Of a stretch of 60,832 bases of DNA, positions 40,624 to 50,229 are shown piece after piece. The notes below the pieces were generated by a model. It was not told where the DNA came from and did no database searches. It worked only from the letters and a program-made list of their open reading frames with translations. A program made the translations under genes and the position numbers. How positions within the stretch are numbered: the first letter of the stretch is position 1; each line of letters starts with the position of its first letter. Origin of the DNA: Pseudomonadota bacterium (GTDB lineage: Bacteria; Myxococcota_A; Polyangia; Polyangiales; Polyangiaceae); NCBI GenBank assembly GCA_023398955.1, contig JAEWRL010000171.1, positions 1-60,832 on the forward strand, in the 5' to 3' direction.

Positions 40624-40975
40624 GCGACGGACGGGCCTCGGAGGCACCCGTGGCTCAGCTTGGTGCCGGCCGGTACAGAGCAAGAGTAGTCCATATGCCG
40701 TCAGGAGGAGCAGCTCATCTCACATGAGATCACCGCAGCGTCGCGCTCCCCGGCTCAGCACCCCGCATGAACGAGGAGGGAGACAGTGTCCGCCGTGCTC
40801 CTCCAATGGGTGATATGTTCCCCGTCATCTGATTCGGGGCGAGCTCCGATGACGTTTCCGCTATTCACCGCCCTTAACATAGCCGTATGCTATCCGCTGC
40901 CCAGCGCGTCGTGACGCACGGCATGCACGGCTCTACATCCGTCGAGCTCGCTCGCGAGGAAGGACAACGTCCCAG
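40624..40975. other. Intergenic region before the CBM protein
   Basis: About 350 bases. No gene is supported. GAGGAAGGA at about 40955-40963 is a possible but distant ribosome binding site for the next gene. No terminator with T-run was found. Confidence 0.35.
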
Positions 40976-43900
40976 ATGTCGGCGAATGCTTGGAACAGGC
41001 CCTGTTGGTTGATCGCAGCTGCAGCCGTGATCGGCTTGGTTGCTTGTGGCGACGGTGATTCACCGAGCTCACTACCTGGCGCCGCCGGAAACGGCGGTGG
41101 AGATGACCGCGGAGGAAGCCCCGGTGTTGCGGGCCACCCCTCTCCGGATAGGGGAGGCGAGGGCGGTGGAGGCTCCGATGACCCCAGTGGTGGGACAGAC
41201 CCTGGCGGAACGGACGCTGGCGGCTCGAGCGCGGCTGGCGCCAGTGCTGGGACCAACTGGGGAGGCGCTGGAGGGGCTGCTCCAGCGATCAGCCTCATCA
41301 CCAACGGTAGCTTCGACGACGGATCCGACGGCTGGACCACCCTCGGCAGCGGAACCTTGAGCATCGTAACCGGTGACGAGTCCTACGATGGCGCATCGCT
41401 GAGTCATACCGACCGCACCGCGGAATACATGGGACCAAGCTACGACCTGACGGGACGGCTGCTACCTGGCGACGTCCTCAGCGTGAGCGTCGTAGCCAGA
41501 GCCAGTGAAGCCGAGTCACCGTTCCGAATCACCCTCAGGGTCAACGATGGCTCGGAAGTCACTTACCAACACGTCGGCAGCGGCACCCTGGACGACGAGA
41601 CCTGGACGATCGTGGAGGGCGAGCTCGAACTCGACTGGACGGAGGCACCGGTCTCCGTCCAGATTTACTTCGAGGGCCCCGCCGCAGGCGTGGACCTCTT
41701 CATCGACGACGTCGAGGTGATGGTTCGCCGTTCCGGCGGCAGCGGAGCGGGCGGCGCCCCCAATGCGGGCGGTTCGACGAACGCAGGCGGCTCGACGAAT
41801 GCTGGCGGAACCGCGGGCTCCCCAGAGGGCGGGACCGCGGGCGCTGGCGGCTCGGCCCCGCTCGTCAACCTCCTCGACAACGGCGACTTCGAAGACGGGA
41901 CCGTCGATGGGTGGGCAACCTGGGGCAGCGGCACGATCTCGGTGACAGATACCTGGGCCCACGGCGGCGACTACAGCCTGGTCCACTCGGGACGCACCGA
42001 TAACTCCCCCACGGTCTACAACCTGACGAGCATCGTCGAGGGGGGCGAGAGCTACACCGTGAGCCTCTGGGTCACGGTGGACGGCGCCGCGACCGCCGAT
42101 GTCAACTTGGCCGCCAAGATCGCGTGCGACGGAGGCGAGGCGAGCTACCCGTGGCTCGTGTATCCGACGACCATCGAAGAGGGAAAGTGGACAGAGCTCG
42201 AGGGCGTGCTCGATCTCACTGCCTGCACGGCCCTGGACGACATCCTCATCTACGCCGAAGGGCCCGGCGAGGGCATCGACATCTACCTGGATGACGTTTC
42301 GGTCAGCTCGCTCGGAGGCTCCGGCGGAGAGGGCGGCGCCGCAGGTGGAGCAGGCGCGCCAACCTCGGGTGGCGGCGGCACCGTCGGTTCGGGTGGCGCA
42401 ACGTCTGGGGGCAATACGGGCGAAGGCGGCACGGTCGCCAGCGCCGGCACCGCTGGGAGCACCCCGGGAGCGGACAACCTGCTCGGCAACGGTGACTTCG
42501 AGGATGGCTCGGTGACGGGCTGGGTTACCTGGGGCGACGGCGAGATCGCCGTGACGACCGACCAGGTCCACAGCGGCACCTACGGTCTCGTCCACAGCGG
42601 GCGCACCGAAGGCACTCCGACAGTCTACAACCTCACGAGCCTCGTCGAAGGCCGCTCCACCTACGAGGTCGAGCTATGGACGACGATAGGCGGCGCCGCA
42701 GAGGCCAACGTCAACGTCACCGCGAAGATCCAGTGCGACGGCGACAGCGGGGCCTACACGTGGATCATCAACCCCGCTGCCGTCGCTGAGGGCGCCTGGA
42801 CGCGCCTCGTGGGTGTTCTGGATCTCAGCACGTGCGACTCGCCGGACGACATCCTCATCTACGCGGAGGGACCGGGAGCTGACATCGACCTCTACCTGGA
42901 CGACGTCAGCGTGACTTGGCTCAGCAGCTCCGGCGGTGAAGGCGGGGCCGGTGGCGGTGGTGGCGCTGCGGGAGCGGGTGGTACTCCCGCGAGCGGTGGC
43001 GCGGCCGGTGAGGGAGGCGCATCGGGTGGCGCCGCAGGCTCCTCGGGCGCTGCGGGCGCCGCCGGAGCGGATCCGCTCGTCTACAGCGAGGACTTCGAAT
43101 CCTCCATGATAGCGAGGGGTGGCCTCTACAGCCTTCGCCACACCGGACGGGACGCGGGGGCGCCGACGGCTACCAGCCTGACGGCGAGTGTCGACCTGGG
43201 CGAATCCTATGACGTGAGCGCATGGATCGCCGTGAGCGGAGCGGCGGCATCGAACGTCACACTGACGAGCAAGGTGGCATGCGACGGCGGGAGCGCTTCC
43301 TACCTGCCCGTCGACACCAAGAGCGTCTCTCCCGGCATTTGGACCGAGTTCGTCGGCACCGTGGACCTCAGCGCCTGTGCGGCGAGCATCGAGGAAGTGA
43401 CGCTCTACGCCGAGGGAGCCGGAGCCGGCATCGACGTCTACCTGGATGACGTCGCGGTGACCCCGAAGGACTGGGGCGTCTCTCTCGACTTCGAGGACGG
43501 CAGCACGACGGGCTGGACGACCTGGGGGACGGGCACCATCGCCGCGACCGTGACGGCCGCCCATGGCGGTCTCACGAGCCTCGTCCACACCGGCCGTGAC
43601 GCGAGCACCCCGACAGTGTACCCGCTCACCAGCGACGTCCTCGGGCCACGCAAGATCCACGACACGAGCGTGTGGGTGACGCTGGGCAACACGGCTGCTG
43701 CCGACGACGTGACATGGACCGCCAGGATCCAGTGCGATGGAGGTGACGCTGCCTACTTGCCACTAGATGGCCCCGTGTCGGTCGATCCCGGCGAGTGGAT
43801 GGAGCTGACGGGAACCATCGACCTGAGCGGCTGCACGGACATCGACGAGGTGTTCGTCTTCGTCGATGGTCCGGCGGCAGACATCGACGTGTACGTCGAC

Positions 43901-44428
43901 GATCTCACCGTTACTCCTCTAGCTTCCACCAGCGGCGTCAGCCATGACTTCGAGAGTGGAGCTTCGACGGGCTGGTACACCTGGGGCGCCGGGACCATCT
44001 CGGCGACAACGGGCAGCGCGGGCTGGAGCACCTGGGGCGGCGGCGTCCTCTCGGCCACGGCCACGACGGCCCACGGTGGCGCGCAGAGCCTCCTGCACGC
44101 GGGCAGGACCGACAACGATCCCGCCGCCTATGCGCTGACGAGCCTCGTCCAGGCGGGAGCGACCTACGACGTCGCGCTGTGGACGACGATCACCGGGGCC
44201 GCTACGGCCAGTGTCAACCTGACCACCAAGGTCAGCTGCGAGGGAGTGGACGACGAATATGTGCCGCTGGCCGCCCCGGCGACGATCGACGAGGGCGCCT
44301 GGACGGAGCTCACCGGGTCCTTGGTGCTCCCGAGCTGCACCCTCACCGAGGTGGTCCTCTACGCCGAAGGTCCCGGCGCAGGCGTCGACCTGTACCTCGA
44401 CGACGTCAGCGTGCTGCTGCTCCCGTAG
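40976..44428 (+). CDS. Multi-module CBM4/9-like surface lipoprotein, no catalytic domain
   Basis: 1150 aa. Lipobox AVIGLVAC (Cys24), then a Gly-rich linker. Six modules of the CBM_4_9/galactose-binding type follow. Each has an NGDFEDG-like start, W.TWG.G, L.H.GRT, a YNLTS-like strand, SLWVTV.GAA, and a final IDIYLDDVSV. Their approximate nucleotide ranges are 41282-41730, 41860-42310, 42470-42925, 43075-43465, 43475-43925 and 43935-44425. Modules 1-4 are separated by Gly/Ala linkers; modules 4-6 are directly joined. Module 4 lacks the W.TWG strand region and module 6 has it twice (GWYTWGAGTISA, GWSTWGGGVLSA). These modules bind xylan, beta-glucan or cellulose in known enzymes. A scaffold or polysaccharide-capturing role is inferred. 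Confidence 0.85.
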   Translation: MSANAWNRPCWLIAAAAVIGLVACGDGDSPSSLPGAAGNGGGDDRGGSPGVAGHPSPDRGGEGGGGSDDPSGGTDPGGTDAGGSSAAGASAGTNWGGAGGAAPAISLITNGSFDDGSDGWTTLGSGTLSIVTGDESYDGASLSHTDRTAEYMGPSYDLTGRLLPGDVLSVSVVARASEAESPFRITLRVNDGSEVTYQHVGSGTLDDETWTIVEGELELDWTEAPVSVQIYFEGPAAGVDLFIDDVEVMVRRSGGSGAGGAPNAGGSTNAGGSTNAGGTAGSPEGGTAGAGGSAPLVNLLDNGDFEDGTVDGWATWGSGTISVTDTWAHGGDYSLVHSGRTDNSPTVYNLTSIVEGGESYTVSLWVTVDGAATADVNLAAKIACDGGEASYPWLVYPTTIEEGKWTELEGVLDLTACTALDDILIYAEGPGEGIDIYLDDVSVSSLGGSGGEGGAAGGAGAPTSGGGGTVGSGGATSGGNTGEGGTVASAGTAGSTPGADNLLGNGDFEDGSVTGWVTWGDGEIAVTTDQVHSGTYGLVHSGRTEGTPTVYNLTSLVEGRSTYEVELWTTIGGAAEANVNVTAKIQCDGDSGAYTWIINPAAVAEGAWTRLVGVLDLSTCDSPDDILIYAEGPGADIDLYLDDVSVTWLSSSGGEGGAGGGGGAAGAGGTPASGGAAGEGGASGGAAGSSGAAGAAGADPLVYSEDFESSMIARGGLYSLRHTGRDAGAPTATSLTASVDLGESYDVSAWIAVSGAAASNVTLTSKVACDGGSASYLPVDTKSVSPGIWTEFVGTVDLSACAASIEEVTLYAEGAGAGIDVYLDDVAVTPKDWGVSLDFEDGSTTGWTTWGTGTIAATVTAAHGGLTSLVHTGRDASTPTVYPLTSDVLGPRKIHDTSVWVTLGNTAAADDVTWTARIQCDGGDAAYLPLDGPVSVDPGEWMELTGTIDLSGCTDIDEVFVFVDGPAADIDVYVDDLTVTPLASTSGVSHDFESGASTGWYTWGAGTISATTGSAGWSTWGGGVLSATATTAHGGAQSLLHAGRTDNDPAAYALTSLVQAGATYDVALWTTITGAATASVNLTTKVSCEGVDDEYVPLAAPATIDEGAWTELTGSLVLPSCTLTEVVLYAEGPGAGVDLYLDDVSVLLLP

Positions 44429-44523
44429 AGTCCCACCAGCAACCAGCCGTCGTGGCGACTCGCGGCGGCTGAGGGGCCCGGGTGGCACGGCTGCCCCCTG
44501 GGACCAGTGCGGAACAGTGGCCG

Positions 44524-45279
44524 CTACGGCTCGAGCGAACCAGCTGTGACGACCCTTGGCCGGCCGAGGTGTCCTGCGCACCCGCGCCTGATCATGGACA
44601 CTCCGACAAGCGCAAGCAGTCCTGTCCAGGCGCCGACGCCGATGTCTCCCACTTCGCCGAGCGCTGGCGCGCCAACGTACTCGAGGGGTCGCATGGCGAT
44701 CGCGCCACCAGTGAGGATCAGCGCCCAGGACATCCACCGCGGCAGGGGACCGTTCCTACGCTTTCCGACCCTGAGCATTGCGACGCCGAGCATCGTGCTC
44801 CATAGGCCGTGAGTCAACGGCGCGATGGTCTCCCCGAAAGAGTTGCCACAATAGACATCGAAGGCGCGAAATACGAGTGCAACAGTCGCCCTGTGCATGT
44901 CCGTGTCAGCATTCGCGGCTTCCGTCGCTAACACGTTGGCGACGAGCACCCAGCGCATGATCCCTATCGTGTAGGCAAACGCGGCGATCACGCCGAAAGT
45001 GGTCGCAATCCTGAGCACCGGGGATGGCCTCTTCGCTACGGTTGCTTCAAGCAGCACCGCGAGGGGCGCGATCATCAATGCTCCGAGGGCGAAGGCGAAC
45101 CAGGCAAGCCGCACCGAAGGGCCCGCCGCCAGGTAGAGGCGCAGCACCGTCAGCACTGGTTGCCGCGTCACATCGGGGTAGTCGAAGCGGACGGCGAGCG
45201 TGGCCTGACTGGCGACGACGATCACGCTCGCGAGCACAGCGAGGATTCCAGTTGTTAGGCGCAGTCTAGCTCTTGTCAT
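44524..45279 (-). CDS. DUF4386-type integral membrane protein
   Basis: 251 aa with about six to seven hydrophobic segments (TTGILAVLASVIVVASQATL, LGALMIAPLAVLLEA, FGVIAAFAYTIGIMRWVLVA, LWSTMLGVAMLRVG, WMSWALILTGGAIAM, GLLALVGVSMIRRG). The loop pattern (YPDVTRQPVLTVLRLYLAAG, LVFRAFDVYCGNSFGE) fits DUF4386. It begins 18 bases after the stop of the Omp85-like gene on the same strand, so the two are probably one operon. Both would be controlled by the divergent TetR gene. Function unknown. Confidence 0.75.
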   Translation of the reverse strand: MTRARLRLTTGILAVLASVIVVASQATLAVRFDYPDVTRQPVLTVLRLYLAAGPSVRLAWFAFALGALMIAPLAVLLEATVAKRPSPVLRIATTFGVIAAFAYTIGIMRWVLVANVLATEAANADTDMHRATVALVFRAFDVYCGNSFGETIAPLTHGLWSTMLGVAMLRVGKRRNGPLPRWMSWALILTGGAIAMRPLEYVGAPALGEVGDIGVGAWTGLLALVGVSMIRRGCAGHLGRPRVVTAGSLEP

Positions 45280-45297
45280 ATCACCACCTCTCCCTAT

Positions 45298-46515
45298 CTA
45301 GAAAGACTCCAAGAGATTGATGTAGAAATCGAAGTCGCCTCGATCCGTGGCGGCGGCATCAAGGCGCAGGTTGATGTGCTCGTCGCTGTCTAGGAGAAAC
45401 CGCAACCCTCCGCCGCCAGCCGCTTTCACGGTCTCCGCAACCAGTCCGCGAACGGAGCCCGCGACGTCGCCAACGGCCGCGAACGCCGCGCCACCGAACC
45501 GCCAAACCAAGGGGAAGCGATACTCGGCCTGAGCGGCCGCGTAGTTCTGGTCCCGGAACCGCCCCTCGTAGTAGCCCCGGAGCATCGCGCCTCCACCGAG
45601 CCTCGGCATCTTCTGCCACGGAACCTCGGCAGACGACAGGGTGGCCAGGAACTGCAGCGCCACAACGTGTCCTTCGAAAGGCGAGAAGTAGTGACGATGG
45701 TCCAGCGTCGCCTGACTGAAGTCGTGATGAGAACCGAACTCATGGCGGTAGCTGAGCGCGTCGAGTCGGCTGTGAAACCCCTGGGTCGGATAGAAGTCGT
45801 TGTCCGTAGTATTCACTCGCAAGGAGACGCCCGCACCGAATGCCTGCTCGGCGCGACCGCCGGTGAAGGCTTCACGCGCGAGCATCCCGCCTTCTTCTAC
45901 CTCATCCGCTCGAAACCCGGCCAAACCCAGTGATGGCCCGAGATAGACGTTCTTCACCACCTGCCGAAGGATGGCCAGGTTGAGCCCGAGGGACTTGTGC
46001 AAGTAGGTCTCTTCTTGCGCTGGAGTGGTGTTGGGGCCCACTCCGTAGAACCGCGTACCCGGCGTGCGCTTCACCTCCGCCACGGCCGACAGTAAGTAAT
46101 CGTTGCCCTGAAAATAGATGGTTGGCTTCAGATTGATCTCTAGGGCCTTGGTCTGTGAACCAATGAACTCGACCTCTGTCGAGCTCGGCCGAAGACCCCG
46201 TCGCGCATAGTAGAGGACGAAGCCGCCGCCCGCCGCAAACTTCATCTCGGGGGAATACATGATGATGGGGTAGCCCGTGATCCCCCATCCGAGGTCCTTT
46301 TCTTCCGCCTCCAGGGCGGGCGTGTCGTCGTGGTTGGCTGCCGCAGCGGGAACGTCATTGCTCTGGCCTGCTCCGTCGCGCTGCGGTGGCGGTACCGACG
46401 GCGGGGCAGCCACTGCTGTCGACGCCGCAGCCGCACTCATGCCGGCGAGGAATAGGGCGCAAAGGGTTCTCGACCAACCCGGTCGAGGCAAAGGAGAGAT
46501 GCTGGCTCGTTTCAT
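45298..46515 (-). CDS. Omp85-superfamily outer membrane barrel without POTRA domains
   Basis: 405 aa. A signal peptide (cleavage near AASTAVAA, about residue 37) and a short Pro/Asp-rich segment precede a 16-strand-type barrel of about 320 residues. The surface-antigen (PF01103-like) features are LRVNTTDNDFYPTQGFHSRL, LGGGAMLRGYYEGRFRDQNY and AAAQAEYRFPLVWRFGGAAF, the last including the conserved RGY.xGRFRD loop of BamA/TamA proteins. No POTRA repeats are present, as in stand-alone barrel members of the superfamily. It may export or import an unknown substrate. Under the adjacent TetR operator. Confidence 0.85.
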   Translation of the reverse strand: MKRASISPLPRPGWSRTLCALFLAGMSAAAASTAVAAPPSVPPPQRDGAGQSNDVPAAAANHDDTPALEAEEKDLGWGITGYPIIMYSPEMKFAAGGGFVLYYARRGLRPSSTEVEFIGSQTKALEINLKPTIYFQGNDYLLSAVAEVKRTPGTRFYGVGPNTTPAQEETYLHKSLGLNLAILRQVVKNVYLGPSLGLAGFRADEVEEGGMLAREAFTGGRAEQAFGAGVSLRVNTTDNDFYPTQGFHSRLDALSYRHEFGSHHDFSQATLDHRHYFSPFEGHVVALQFLATLSSAEVPWQKMPRLGGGAMLRGYYEGRFRDQNYAAAQAEYRFPLVWRFGGAAFAAVGDVAGSVRGLVAETVKAAGGGGLRFLLDSDEHINLRLDAAATDRGDFDFYINLLESF

Positions 46516-46596
46516 GGACAGCTCCTTCTGGGTGACGCGATTGGATGGCTTTGCGCGCAGGGAGGGAAACCGCGCGCCGTCGCCTGCCTAATGTCT

Positions 46597-46625
46597 CCAC
46601 TGGTAACATGGAAAGTTACCAGTGG
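46597..46625. promoter_or_regulatory. TetR-type operator between divergent genes
   Basis: CCACTGGTAAC (46597-46607) and GTTACCAGTGG (46615-46625) form a perfect 11-bp inverted repeat with a 7-base spacer. It sits between the minus-strand Omp85 gene (start 46515) and the TetR gene (start 46660), the classical place for autoregulation and control of the divergent operon. Confidence 0.75.
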
Positions 46626-46659
46626 CAACACTCTGGGGCGCGTGACAGAATCATCGTCG

Positions 46660-47373
46660 ATGGCAGCCACCAAAAAGCCGGACCGAGCTCCCCGTCTCAG
46701 AAAGCGCGCCGGTACGTACCACCACGGAGATCTCAGGGAAGCCCTCGTTCTGGGCGCGGAGCAGCAAGTGGCCAGAACGGGCGTCGTCGATGTCAGTTTG
46801 CGGGAAGTCGCTGCTGCGGTCGGTGTGACGCACGCTGCCGCCTACCGCCACTTCCAAGGTAAGGTGGATCTGCTCGCCGAAGTGGCTTGTCGGGGCTTTC
46901 GGAGATTGCGCGAAACGCTCGAGGAAGCAATGCAGGGACGTTCAGGTGAGGAGGCGGTCGTGACGGCGGGGACGAGCTACGTGCTGTTTGCCTTGGAGCA
47001 CCCGGGGCTCTTCCGAGTCATGTTCCATCCGACGCTGAAGCCATTCGCCGATCATCCGAATCTGCTGACAGAGGCGACGCAGTCCTTGGGGGTCCTCAGG
47101 AGGCTGCTCGTCGAGCTCGACGAAGCGCCGGTCGCGGAAGGGGAGCTTGCCACCAGAACGATGACCGCATGGGCAATCTTTCACGGCCAAGCCATGCTTC
47201 AACTCGACCAGCAGCTCGCGTTTCCTTTCGGCGTCGGCCCGGCCGAGGCAGCGAGCGCCGCACGCGCGGTGTTCGGGATCCTGGTGCAGGCTCTCAAGAC
47301 GCGCGACGGCGCTGCCTCTCCGGGGGCGAGCCGAGAATCACCGCGAAAGCGACGACGGAACCCGGCAAAATGA
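46660..47373 (+). CDS. TetR/AcrR family transcription regulator
   Basis: 237 aa from ATG 46660 (MAATKKPDRAP). The frame opens at 46591, but that start would lie before the operator and add a non-conserved N-terminus. The HTH is at about residues 25-72 (HHGDLREALVLGAEQQVART, VSLREVAAAVGVTHAAAYRH, FQGKVDLL). The ligand-binding domain contains YVLFALEHPGLFRVMFHPTL and an end (WAIFHGQAMLQLDQQLAFPF) typical of TetR_C_33/WHG-type members. It most likely represses the divergent Omp85-DUF4386 operon and itself through the palindrome at 46597-46625. Effector unknown. Confidence 0.9.
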   Translation: MAATKKPDRAPRLRKRAGTYHHGDLREALVLGAEQQVARTGVVDVSLREVAAAVGVTHAAAYRHFQGKVDLLAEVACRGFRRLRETLEEAMQGRSGEEAVVTAGTSYVLFALEHPGLFRVMFHPTLKPFADHPNLLTEATQSLGVLRRLLVELDEAPVAEGELATRTMTAWAIFHGQAMLQLDQQLAFPFGVGPAEAASAARAVFGILVQALKTRDGAASPGASRESPRKRRRNPAK

Positions 47374-47703
47374 AGCGGGATGGCGATTCAAGGGCGCGGC
47401 GGACGCGGCGCGACCCTCCTTGGCGATCGGCCTATGGGCCTGCGATTTCTCGGCGCTTCATCCTTGACGACTTCTGGCAGGATTCCCGCCATCAGCCGCC
47501 AATCCCCCATTCACCTGACTGCTGATTGCTGACAGCCGCTAGCCTGCGTGCTCTTTGGTTCCCGCTCCGCCGGCTCAGGTTTTCCCTTTGAGTACTGACC
47601 GAAACGCCGCGCTTCGCGCAACAGGACAGACGGGAGCCACTCCCAAAGACGTAACTCATCTCGAAGCATGCCCCGGCCACTGTCCTGCACTGAGGAACAA
47701 GGA
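47374..47703. other. Intergenic region before the PL11 gene
   Basis: About 330 bases without a convincing gene. GAGGAACAAGGA just before ATG 47704 includes the ribosome binding site of the next gene. No promoter was assigned. Confidence 0.35.
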
Positions 47704-50043
47704 ATGAGAACCTTCAGCAAGCGCGCATCGTTCTACTTCGTCGGCTCGCTAGCCTTGGCGTTGCTTCCCAGCGGTTGTGGCAGTGACGATAGCGACGATT
47801 CGGGGGGATCCGCCGCGACGGGCGGGACCGCCGGAGCCCCGGCAGGGGCATCGGGGGGAGCTCCCTTGGCGAACGGTGGTTCAATGGTAGGAACCGGCGG
47901 CAGACCTCCGGGAGTAGGCGGGCTGCCGGGGAGCGGCGGTCAGGGCGCTGGACTGGGCGGCAGCGGGGGCATCTCGAGCGGCGGCGGCATCTCGACGACC
48001 GGAGGGAGCGGCGACGGGGGTAGCGGTCAAGCAGGTACCGGCTCCACCGACGGCGGCGCCAGCAACAGCGGTGGCGCGATGGGTGTGGGGGGCAGCGCGA
48101 GCGGGGCGGGTGGGGCCAGCAGCGGGGGCGGGACCATCGGCACGGGAGGCCGCCCGAGCGCCACGGGTGGCGCCACGGCCACGGGCGGAAGTGCCGGCAG
48201 CACCAGCAGCGGCGGGAGCGCGGGCACCGGCGCGGGAGGCGTTCCCAGTGGCGATTCGGTGTGCGGCGTCGACGCTGGAAGGGCTACGGGCAAGCTCCAG
48301 ATGGAGAATCTCTGTCGCGGCCTGGTGTCGGTACGCTCTGGAGGCGGTAGCTTCCTGAGCTGGCGACTCATGGGATACGAGCCAATGGACGCCGCCTTCA
48401 ACGTCTACCGGGACGGGACACTCGTGAACGATAGCCCGATCGGGGATTCCACGAACTACTACGACGAAGGGGCTCCCGCAGGAGCGACTTACACCGTTCG
48501 CGTCGTCATCGACGGGGTCGAGGGCGGCGACTCGAGCGTGTCCCGCAGTGACGATTCACCGACGCCGACTTGGGATCAGAACTACATCGAGCTCCCCCTG
48601 CAGACCACGGCTACGTACTCTGCTGGAGACACGTCGCCAGGTGATTTGGATGGTGACGGGGAGTACGAGCTGGTCGTCAAGGAAGAGAACACCCCCAGGG
48701 ATCCGTCCCACGACGGGATGACCGGGCAACCCAAGTTCGCGGCGTATGAGCTCGACGGTACGCTCCTGTGGCGCGTCGATCTTGGCGTCAACATCCGTGA
48801 GAGTGAGCACACCACGCCTTTCCTTGTCTACGACTTCGACGGCGATGGTCGCGCCGAGCTCATCGTCAAGACGGCCCCCGGCACGCGTGACGGGTTGGGC
48901 GCGTTCCTCAGTAAGGGTCCAGCCGCATACGATGACGACGCGGCTGACCATCGGAACAGCGCGGGGCGTGTCTTGTCCGGACCGGAGTATCTGACAGTGT
49001 TTTCCGGCACGGACGGAGCCGAGCTTGCCACCATCGAGTATCATGCTCCTTTCGGTAGTGGTGATTGGGGCGACGACTGGGGCAATCGGGGCGATCGCTA
49101 CAATGCCAGCGCCGCTTTCCTCGACGGCACAGGGCGCCCGAGCGCCGTCATGCAGCGCGGCTACTATGAGCGGACTACCTTCGGCGCGTACGACTACCGC
49201 GACGGCGATTTGTCCCTCGCCTGGGTCTTCGACACTCAGGACTCGGGGAACCGGGCTTACGCGGGCCAAGGCAACCATACTTTGATGGTGGCTGATGGGG
49301 ACGGCGATGGTCGCCAGGAGATCATTCCAGGGGGAATAACCATCAGCCCTGACGGTCACGGCATTTGTGGCTTGGATTTCTATGCCCACGGGGACGCGCT
49401 ACACATCTCCGACCTCGTCCCTTCGAGGCCGGGCCTCGAGGTCTTCCAACCCTTCGAAGGCACCGGAGTGCCAGCTTACGCAGTGCGCGACGTGATGACC
49501 TGCGAGACGCTCTGGCGCGGTCCCACGACGACCTCCGAAGGACCAGCACGGGGCGTTGGCGCCGATGTATCGCCGGGGAATCCCGGCGCCGAAACCTGGG
49601 CGAGCGGTTCCGGGCTGCTGAGCGCGGAGGACGGCCGCAACGTGGGAGGAGCACCTCGGGCGGTCAACTTCCTGTTATGGTGGGACGGCGATGAAAGCCG
49701 CGAGCTCCTGGATGGCAACACCGTCTCTCAGTACGACGGCGAGGGGCAGGGCTTCACTGCCGCAGGCTGCACTTCCATCAACGGGAGCAAGTCGGTGCCG
49801 AATTTGAGCGCGGACCTCTTCGGGGATTGGCGCGAGGAAGTGGTCTTCCTGTGTGGAGGTTCCTTGCGGATCTACACGACGACTCAGCTCACGACTCGTC
49901 GCATCTATACGCTCATGCACGATCCCCAGTATCGGATGAACGTGAGCTCCCAAAACGCAACGTATAATCAACCGCCGCACACTGGCTTCCATATCGGCGG
50001 CGGCATGGACGAGCCGCCGGAACCGGACATCAACGTCCGGTAG
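47704..50043 (+). CDS. PL11 rhamnogalacturonan lyase, surface lipoprotein
   Basis: 779 aa from ATG 47704 (MRTFSKRA); 12 in-frame codons upstream are not signal-like. Lipobox LLPSGC (Cys25), then a very long Gly/Ser linker (to about residue 190). The catalytic part starts MENLCRGLVSVRSGGGSFLS, WRLMGYEPMDAAFNVYRDG. It contains calcium-loop repeats DLDGDGEYELVVKEEN, DFDGDGRAELIVKTAPGTRD and DGDGDGRQEIIPGGI, ending YNQPPHTGFHIGGGMDEPP. This is the eight-bladed propeller of PL11, which cleaves the rhamnogalacturonan I backbone by beta-elimination. No frameshift or missing block is apparent. Its neighbours include a pectin-acetylesterase-like gene. Confidence 0.92.
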   Translation: MRTFSKRASFYFVGSLALALLPSGCGSDDSDDSGGSAATGGTAGAPAGASGGAPLANGGSMVGTGGRPPGVGGLPGSGGQGAGLGGSGGISSGGGISTTGGSGDGGSGQAGTGSTDGGASNSGGAMGVGGSASGAGGASSGGGTIGTGGRPSATGGATATGGSAGSTSSGGSAGTGAGGVPSGDSVCGVDAGRATGKLQMENLCRGLVSVRSGGGSFLSWRLMGYEPMDAAFNVYRDGTLVNDSPIGDSTNYYDEGAPAGATYTVRVVIDGVEGGDSSVSRSDDSPTPTWDQNYIELPLQTTATYSAGDTSPGDLDGDGEYELVVKEENTPRDPSHDGMTGQPKFAAYELDGTLLWRVDLGVNIRESEHTTPFLVYDFDGDGRAELIVKTAPGTRDGLGAFLSKGPAAYDDDAADHRNSAGRVLSGPEYLTVFSGTDGAELATIEYHAPFGSGDWGDDWGNRGDRYNASAAFLDGTGRPSAVMQRGYYERTTFGAYDYRDGDLSLAWVFDTQDSGNRAYAGQGNHTLMVADGDGDGRQEIIPGGITISPDGHGICGLDFYAHGDALHISDLVPSRPGLEVFQPFEGTGVPAYAVRDVMTCETLWRGPTTTSEGPARGVGADVSPGNPGAETWASGSGLLSAEDGRNVGGAPRAVNFLLWWDGDESRELLDGNTVSQYDGEGQGFTAAGCTSINGSKSVPNLSADLFGDWREEVVFLCGGSLRIYTTTQLTTRRIYTLMHDPQYRMNVSSQNATYNQPPHTGFHIGGGMDEPPEPDINVR

Positions 50044-50229
50044 CAATCCTGAGAACGAGCACCTCGGCCCCCTCCGCTCGGAAGCTCGCACGCGGAGCGC
50101 TCCGCCTCACGATCGGCCCTTTGGCCACTCTTGGCTCCGTTTGACGCCCCGTGTCTTGACACTGTCAGGTTCTGTGCCAGGGAGGAGTGAATCGGATCTG
50201 ACCACTGTCCAAATGAGCGGAGGCCCCCC

